Source: a virus
Virus record (IMG/VR): IMGVR_UViG_3300018009_000015
Location: 1-26,914 of that record
Direction: 5' to 3' (one strand)
Length of the DNA stretch: 26,914 nucleotides
Numbering within the stretch: position 1 is the stretch's first letter; the number at the start of each line of letters is the position of its first letter. The position numbers and the translations under genes are program-made. The notes below the pieces were generated by a model. It searched no databases and was not told the origin of the DNA. It worked only from the letters and a program-made list of their open reading frames with translations. Below are positions 16,410 to 21,238 of this stretch, one piece after another.

Positions 16410-18587
16410 ATGCCAGACATCACAGTCACCGATATACCTCCATTTAACGCTTACACCATTGTTCTTCCAATGCCACGTGGGGTCACGAACACCGTGCTTC
16501 CGTTTGCGTTTGCAGTACTAAATGGCGCTCAGGTTTCAGTATTTCTCACTCCTGCTGGAGCGGCGGCCAATGATACTGGACAAATACTTACATATGGTAC
16601 CGATTACACTGTACAAATAAATCCGGCTCCAGCTATTGGTGGAACAGTTACATTAACTGTTGCGGCGCCATTGCAGGCTAGAATAACTATTGTTCGCAAC
16701 ACCTCAGCAGTAAGAGCCAGCGCATATAGTGATGGGACATTATTGTCAGCTTCTGTATTGAATAGCGACTTCAATACCACCGTGATGATTGAGCAAGAAG
16801 CAAATAGATATAACACCATGCTTTGTCCCCACTACAATCAGACTGAAATTACTGACAACAGTGACTACGTATTACCTAGATTAGTTCGCGGACAAGTGTG
16901 GGTGAAAGGATTGGTGCCAGGAACAACTACTGGCCAAGAAGCTATTATTGCTGAAAGTATAACTAATGTACTAGGTGGTGCTCCTGTTTCATTGATAAAC
17001 CCTCCAACGATAGCAACCACCATCCCAAAATTTGCAGATACCGCTGGAAATCTTACCGGAACTTCAGTTGCTATAGACGCTGGCGACAACATCGTGGCTC
17101 CAGCTAGCATAAATGTTACTGGAGCAGTAAATGCATCTGCTGTTAATACTACGAATATTTGTCGTGCAGCAACATTTACTGGAACTAATTTAAATATCAC
17201 CAACGCCAACATACAAACTAATCTTACTGCTGCAAACGGAAGTGCAACAAATTTAGCTAACACCATTGTTACCGGCACATTCACTGTAAACGGAGTAGCA
17301 AACATTCCAGGACTAGTGTTAGGTGATATAAATCTTCCTCAAAATAACATTACCGCTGCAACAATAACTGCACCAACAATTAAATCAACAAACATGCTCG
17401 AGGCATCATCAGCCAATATTACTGGTTCGTTAACAGTGACTGCTGGTGGCACAACAACCATTAGTAATCAGTTGATTGCAGAGAATTATTCTCCAGCTAA
17501 TTTTAGACCAGTAGTTATTAATGCTACAGGATCTATTGATGCCCGAGGACATATTTATACTCCCGCTGCATTCATTACAGACACTGCATTGCAGATAAGA
17601 AATCCAGCAAACCTTTACACATCAATCACACGAACTGCTGGCGGTGCTATTCATACGCTTGCATTGCCAAACGCACTTGGTAACGCAGGACAATTGCTAT
17701 CGCTCACCAATGTTGTCGGAAATGTGGGTACACTATCTTGGGTTGATGGTGGAGGTGGTGGAGGAGGAATTACTGCAACGCTTCCTGTGACTGCTGGAAA
17801 TATACCAAGATTTACTGATGCAAATGGGAATGTTGGTAATTCGACGGCTAAATTAGATGCAGCTGGCAATATTACTGCTAATACTTTGAACTTAATATCT
17901 CCATATCCAGGTAGAAATGATTTTCATATTGGACCATACCTAGGCTCAGCATATACAATATATAATCTAAATCTTGGTGATAATATTAACATAGCTCTTG
18001 GTGGATCTGGGTCTTTGCGTTTGCAAAATTTTACAGCAGGAGCGGTTTCACCTCTATGCTTCTGCGATCAAAATAATGTTAACAGTGTTGGAATACAAGC
18101 ACCATTAACAGTCCCGGTAACCTATAGTATTACATTACCAGCTGCTCCACCAACTGCAGTAAATCAACCGTTAATGGTAACTGGAGTTGATGGTCAAGGT
18201 CAGGTTGGGAATACTCTTGGGTGGGGGAATGTTCAACCTAAAAGAGCATTTATGGCTCTTGGATGGAATGCTACTGGAGACTTCAGCCCGATTGGTTCAG
18301 TAAATATGCAACAACCAACCTGGTTTTCAGGTACAGCAGATGTTGGCACAATACACAACGCTGTTGGAATAAAGTTTAGTTTTGTTGCTGGAATGCCTTT
18401 TCAGTATATAATAAAGATTATGTTTTATTCGGCTCCGCAAAATTTTACTTACCAGACATATGGTTTGGCTGGAAACGCTTGCATAATTATGTTTCGAATT
18501 ACAGACCCTCCCCCAACTCTATCTCCAATACAAACTCTAGATCGATGGAATAAACTTAAAGGATTTATCATAGAATGCACAGGATAA
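16410..18587 (+). CDS. Second tail fibre protein with T7-like anchor domain (725 aa)
   Basis: The N-terminal approximately 150 residues match the T7 tail-fibre attachment domain. They include 'VSVFLTPAGAAANDTGQILT', then 'YGTDYTV', 'ITIVRNTSAVRAS', and 'LNSDFNTTVMIEQEANRY' leading into a short helical region. The first part is paralogous to the N-terminus of the 513-aa fibre. The shaft contains two 'F(A/T)D..GN(L/V)...(S/T)...(I/L)DA..NI' units and a 'HTLALPNALGNAGQLLSL...LSW' module. A run of seven glycines at about residues 446-452 is followed by another module. The C-terminal tip (about residue 610 onwards) differs from that of the 513-aa fibre, so the two may recognise different receptors. 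AAGGA (16396-16400) is the ribosome site. Confidence 0.84.
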   Translation: MPDITVTDIPPFNAYTIVLPMPRGVTNTVLPFAFAVLNGAQVSVFLTPAGAAANDTGQILTYGTDYTVQINPAPAIGGTVTLTVAAPLQARITIVRNTSAVRASAYSDGTLLSASVLNSDFNTTVMIEQEANRYNTMLCPHYNQTEITDNSDYVLPRLVRGQVWVKGLVPGTTTGQEAIIAESITNVLGGAPVSLINPPTIATTIPKFADTAGNLTGTSVAIDAGDNIVAPASINVTGAVNASAVNTTNICRAATFTGTNLNITNANIQTNLTAANGSATNLANTIVTGTFTVNGVANIPGLVLGDINLPQNNITAATITAPTIKSTNMLEASSANITGSLTVTAGGTTTISNQLIAENYSPANFRPVVINATGSIDARGHIYTPAAFITDTALQIRNPANLYTSITRTAGGAIHTLALPNALGNAGQLLSLTNVVGNVGTLSWVDGGGGGGGITATLPVTAGNIPRFTDANGNVGNSTAKLDAAGNITANTLNLISPYPGRNDFHIGPYLGSAYTIYNLNLGDNINIALGGSGSLRLQNFTAGAVSPLCFCDQNNVNSVGIQAPLTVPVTYSITLPAAPPTAVNQPLMVTGVDGQGQVGNTLGWGNVQPKRAFMALGWNATGDFSPIGSVNMQQPTWFSGTADVGTIHNAVGIKFSFVAGMPFQYIIKIMFYSAPQNFTYQTYGLAGNACIIMFRITDPPPTLSPIQTLDRWNKLKGFIIECTG

Positions 18588-18639
18588 ATATTTTTGTACT
18601 ATACTATCTATGAACGTGACACTTACACAGGGAGAACAT
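18588..18639 (+). promoter_or_regulatory. Possible promoter before small-gene block
   Basis: GTACTATACTATC (18596-18608) contains a -10-like TATACT at 18600-18605. No clear -35 is seen inside the preceding fibre gene. GGGAG at 18630-18634 lies 5 nt before the ATG at 18640. That ATG is therefore the better start than the in-frame ATG at 18610, which lacks a ribosome site. Confidence 0.35.
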
Positions 18640-18792
18640 ATGCCGCTAATATCAGGCAAGGAAGCTGCCACCAAAAAAGGATTTTCTGAAAATGTTCGCA
18701 TTGAAAAAAATGCTGGCAAACCAATCAAACAGGCAGTGGCAATTGCATACGCACAAAAACGAAAATCTAACCGAGGAGGCAGAGGTAAATAA
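18640..18792 (+). CDS. Small basic DUF6496-like phage protein (50 aa)
   Basis: The peptide begins 'MPLISGKEAATKKGFSENVR' and continues with an 'AGKPIKQAVAIAYAQKR' core and a basic Arg/Gly tail. The pattern 'P...GKs......N...E..aGkp..QA.AIA......' is very common in small phage proteins placed in the DUF6496 group; their role is unknown. The start at 18640 is chosen because GGGAG lies 5 nt upstream. The stop codon directly abuts the next start codon, so the two genes are translationally linked. The high Lys/Arg content would fit nucleic-acid binding, but nothing proves it. Confidence 0.75.
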   Translation: MPLISGKEAATKKGFSENVRIEKNAGKPIKQAVAIAYAQKRKSNRGGRGK

Positions 18793-19038
18793 ATGATAAC
18801 CGAACGCAAAAGTTTATTAATTCATGAAAAAGGTAATAGTGTCAATGAGGTTCATAATTATGTTATGCACCCAGGTGAACCTATTCAACATGGTATACGC
18901 AACAAAGAAATGAGTGCTAGCGAAATATTTGATCACACGTCAGCGCATAATCACAGTATACCGACAGCCACAAGAATGATTGCAGGTGATGCTCCAAATC
19001 CGTTTATGTATACTGGACTTCCCGAAAGACATATTTGA
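18793..19038 (+). CDS. Hypothetical protein (81 aa)
   Basis: I do not recognise this protein. It is soluble, His- and Asn-rich (seven His), with no membrane span. The stretch 'YVMHPGEPIQHGIRNKEMSA' and a C-terminal 'NPFMYTGLPERHI' look like short conserved peptide blocks rather than a known domain. Its ATG follows the previous stop without a gap. An AGAGG (18780-18784) inside that gene's end serves as the ribosome site. Strict linkage to the preceding DUF6496-like gene suggests that they work in the same process. Its place between fibres and lysis genes matches other small unknown genes in podoviruses. Confidence 0.6.
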   Translation: MITERKSLLIHEKGNSVNEVHNYVMHPGEPIQHGIRNKEMSASEIFDHTSAHNHSIPTATRMIAGDAPNPFMYTGLPERHI

Positions 19039-19101
19039 CTTTTTGACGTATTTGAATTTTTGATATGTTTGACTTTTTGATATGTTTGATTTTTTTGGTT
19101 T
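19034..19101 (+). repeat. Four tandem 17-nt T-rich repeats
   Basis: Units starting TTTGAxTTTTTGAtatg lie at 19034-19050, 19051-19067, 19068-19084 and 19085-19101 (the last is diverged). The array begins just before the 81-aa gene stop (19036-19038) and leads into a promoter-like TATAAT. No stem is apparent. Confidence 0.8.
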
Positions 19102-19122
19102 TTTTTGAAAGACAGATATAAT
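19095..19122 (+). promoter_or_regulatory. Candidate promoter with perfect -10
   Basis: TATAAT lies at 19117-19122. A weak -35, TTGGTT (19095-19100), stands 16 nt upstream, immediately after the T-rich repeats. It would drive the mini-ORF at 19163 and the VRR-NUC gene. The evidence is sequence match only. Confidence 0.4.
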
Positions 19123-19162
19123 GTAAATATATTTAACACAATTAACACAAGGACGTGAAATT

Positions 19163-19237
19163 ATGAAAGACAAAGCAGAAAAACGCAAAGAAGAACGCAA
19201 AAGAGAAGAACGGAAAGCAGAAAAACGCAAAAAATAA
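19163..19237 (+). CDS. Highly charged 24-aa mini-protein
   Basis: This open frame starts at ATG 19163, preceded by AAGGA (19149-19153, 9-nt spacer). It reads M-K-D-K-A-E-K-R-K-E-E-R-K-R-E-E-R-K-A-E-K-R-K-K-stop, almost pure Lys, Glu and Arg, and would be a single charged helix. The stop is 1 nt before the next start (19239), and the VRR-NUC gene has no separate clear ribosome site. The mini-ORF may therefore act as a translational lead-in for the nuclease as well as, or instead of, making a useful peptide. Short purine-rich ORFs can also be chance. Confidence 0.45.
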   Translation: MKDKAEKRKEERKREERKAEKRKK

Positions 19238-19238
19238 T

Positions 19239-19751
19239 ATGCGCTACGACAATGGACCCAATGAATGGCATGTGCAATTTGAGTTCTTCAAGTGGTTGGG
19301 GCCGACTTTCCCTGAATTGAGGGAAATAGCTTTTTCCATATCAAACGAGAAGGGTCAACGAACCGTGCAAGAGATGAGCAGATTAAAGATGACAGGGCTA
19401 ACTGCTGGTGTCCCTGACGTTTGCATCTGTTACCCTACGAAGCTCTATCACGGTATGTTCATTGAGTTCAAGAGTGCTATCGGTAAACTATCTGATGTGC
19501 AAAAAGAAATGCTAGACAGACTAGAAAGTCGTGGCTACAAGTGTGTAGTGTGCTATTCCACAGGTGAAGCAATAAACGCTGTGCTAGACTACCTCAAGGG
19601 GAATTTGCCAATGAAAAAAATCTCACCAATGAAAGTGTTAGCGGCACCAGGAAGTACATCAAGAAGTACACCAAGAAGTACACCAAGAAGTACACCAAGA
19701 AAGCTCACCAAAAAACAGCTAAAGTGGTTGACAATCTCACAGCAAATGTGA
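19239..19751 (+). CDS. VRR-NUC domain nuclease (170 aa)
   Basis: Residues about 5-120 match the VRR-NUC branch of the PD-(D/E)XK nucleases: an N-terminal 'NEWHVQFEFFKWL' helix, 'LTAGVPDVCICYP' with Asp60, 'GMFIEFKSAIGKLSDVQKEM' with Glu76, Lys78 and Gln88, and 'GYKCVVCYSTGEAINAVLDY'. This is the full catalytic set of a small phage-type VRR-NUC enzyme, which may resolve DNA branches or cut structured DNA before packaging. The C-terminal 50 residues are a basic tail with four Ser-Thr-(Ser/Pro)-Arg units encoded by 12-nt tandem repeats. Its place just before the lysis and packaging genes suggests a role in DNA maturation. That role is inferred; the domain is clear. Confidence 0.85.
   Translation: MRYDNGPNEWHVQFEFFKWLGPTFPELREIAFSISNEKGQRTVQEMSRLKMTGLTAGVPDVCICYPTKLYHGMFIEFKSAIGKLSDVQKEMLDRLESRGYKCVVCYSTGEAINAVLDYLKGNLPMKKISPMKVLAAPGSTSRSTPRSTPRSTPRKLTKKQLKWLTISQQM
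19652..19699 (+). repeat. Four 12-nt tandem repeats in VRR-NUC tail
   Basis: Units of AAGTACAYCAAG lie at 19652-19663, 19664-19675, 19676-19687 and 19688-19699; the last three are identical. They encode Ser-Thr-Pro-Arg-like units of a basic tail. The copy number is likely to vary by slippage without breaking the frame. Confidence 0.9.
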
Positions 19752-19795
19752 GATACTGAACAATATCTACAACCTAAATGGAAAGGAAATAGCGC

Positions 19796-20350
19796 ATGGA
19801 CAGCGGTCAACTAAGAAGTATCTTCATCATCCCAGTTATTCGTACATTAGCGGTAACGGATGTATCATCTCGATTTCAGCAAATCGCCTCCAAAGAAGCA
19901 GAAGATTTACTCAATGGTACTTTCGCACAAGAAAGTGGTTGCGGAAGATATGTGCGTGAATTGGAAGGTGGTCCAGGTCGGGGATTTTGGCAAATGAATC
20001 CAAAAGATCATGACGAGATTTGGAAAATGTATTTACCTAATCATGCCAAGCTTGCCAATGCTGTGTTGAATTTAGCTACTTGCAGTAAACCGCCAAGTGC
20101 AGACTTGCTGATAGACAATATCAGATATGCTTGTGCAATGGCCAGAATACATTACTTGAGAATAGCTGACAAAATACCTGGCACCCTGGAAGGGCAAGCT
20201 GCATATTGGAAAAAATACTACAATAGCATAGAGGGAGCTGGTACTGTTGAGCAATATATTGCTAACTACAAAAAATTCAACGGGATTGTTGATGCTAGTG
20301 CTGTCAATTCTGGTGCGGTACAGATTTTTACAAAAAAAGACAAGAAGTAA
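19796..20350 (+). CDS. Lysozyme/transglycosylase-like protein, candidate endolysin (184 aa)
   Basis: Residues 40-70 read 'NGTFAQESGCGRYVRELEGG' followed by 'GRGFWQMNPKDHDEIW'. This is the arrangement of lysozyme-fold phage enzymes, with a candidate catalytic Glu46 in 'AQES' and a G-x-x-Q-M substrate-cleft segment. A later 'YACAMARIHYLRI' helix and 'AAYWKKYYNS..G.GTVEQYIANY' also fit this fold. There is no signal peptide, so as an endolysin it would need a holin, or it could be a virion-borne wall enzyme. It is followed by a one-span membrane protein, in keeping with a lysis cassette. The ribosome site is AAGGA at 19783-19787. The fold is reasonably supported; the choice between lysis and entry function is open. 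Confidence 0.62.
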   Translation: MDSGQLRSIFIIPVIRTLAVTDVSSRFQQIASKEAEDLLNGTFAQESGCGRYVRELEGGPGRGFWQMNPKDHDEIWKMYLPNHAKLANAVLNLATCSKPPSADLLIDNIRYACAMARIHYLRIADKIPGTLEGQAAYWKKYYNSIEGAGTVEQYIANYKKFNGIVDASAVNSGAVQIFTKKDKK

Positions 20351-20383
20351 AAAAATAAATAATATTCCATGGAGGAAAAAACA

Positions 20384-20611
20384 ATGTTCGGATTTTCAGC
20401 AGTAACAATAGCAATCACAATAGCTGCGTTGCTTGCAGTCGTTGGGTCATACTTTGTTTATCACAAATGGAGAAACCCCGTGGAAAAAGAAATGGAAGAA
20501 ATTATCAAACATGAGGTTGGCATAGATATTGACAACTACTTGCCCGATGATGGTAATACTGTAAGCGATAATACAGTGGAACCAAACGCATCCTCAACAG
20601 AAAATAAATAG
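20384..20611 (+). CDS. Small one-span membrane protein, lysis-associated candidate (75 aa)
   Basis: Residues 2-27 form one hydrophobic helix (FGFSAVTIAITIAALLAVVG..YFVYH), directly followed by K-W-R and then an acidic, Asn/Ser-rich hydrophilic tail. I place the start at 20384, because GGAGG (20371-20375) lies 8 nt before that ATG; the in-frame ATG at 20369 overlaps the ribosome site itself. It follows the lysozyme-like gene after 33 nt, so a holin, an inner-membrane spanin or a membrane anchor are candidates. A single span with a positive C-flank predicts the tail to be cytoplasmic. That would argue against an i-spanin, whose bulk is periplasmic. Confidence 0.6.
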   Translation: MFGFSAVTIAITIAALLAVVGSYFVYHKWRNPVEKEMEEIIKHEVGIDIDNYLPDDGNTVSDNTVEPNASSTENK

Positions 20612-20623
20612 CAAGGCAATATC

Positions 20624-21217
20624 ATGTGGTACGGCACAGGCAATAATGATTCCAGTGATAGTGATAGCTATGTTTATAAAAATTCACTTAGAAATTATCT
20701 TCATGCAAATATAATTTCTACCGCAGAATATGCAGAATGGGTAGATATGAGAGAAAGATGTATTAACCCGCATCATCCCCACTATGAAGAATTTGGGAAG
20801 ATTGGCGCAAAAGTTTGCAATGACTGGTATTTATCTTTCGCTAAATTTTTATATGATATGGGTGAAATGCCTACATCAAGTCCAAAAAAACTTAATTCTC
20901 CTACGCTCAATGCTAATAAAAAATATGCCTACGTTTTGGAGAGAATGGATGCCACTCAACCATACTGCAAGGAAAACTGCAGATGGACACTTCGATCTGA
21001 TAATGTGCTACATTTTAAATTTCAAAAAACATCAAGCAAAATAATTCCACTTCCTTCGAGTTCTTCATCCTCATTGCCAACAAACGAACAAAAAACCAAT
21101 AAGTGTAAATTTGATTTGCTAGAAACAGTTGTAAATACACCGACAAATTCCCCAAAAACTGAGTTAGAAAGCAACAAAAAAGCAAACTCACCAAAAAGTA
21201 CATGTAAAATGTCATAG
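20624..21217 (+). CDS. YGGRGI-VC-W family phage protein, possible small terminase or nuclease-like (197 aa)
   Basis: Residues about 34-125 match a family of phage proteins with the pattern 'W..M..RC.NP.h..Y..(Y/F)G..G..VC..W..SF..FL.DMG..P.....L(D/E)R(I/M)D....Y...NCRW'. Visible here are 'EWVDMRERCINPHHPHYEEF', 'VCNDWYLSFAKFLYDMGEMP' and 'LERMDATQPYCKENCRWT'. Such proteins are often annotated as hypothetical or as HNH-like; I know of no proven function. The last 70 residues are low-complexity Ser/Lys/Asn. It occupies the slot just upstream of the large terminase where the small terminase usually sits. The family does not look like a classic small terminase, so that role is only positional. 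AAGG at 20613-20616 is the ribosome site. Confidence 0.6.
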   Translation: MWYGTGNNDSSDSDSYVYKNSLRNYLHANIISTAEYAEWVDMRERCINPHHPHYEEFGKIGAKVCNDWYLSFAKFLYDMGEMPTSSPKKLNSPTLNANKKYAYVLERMDATQPYCKENCRWTLRSDNVLHFKFQKTSSKIIPLPSSSSSSLPTNEQKTNKCKFDLLETVVNTPTNSPKTELESNKKANSPKSTCKMS

Positions 21218-21238
21218 AATAAATATTCAAATAACCGC

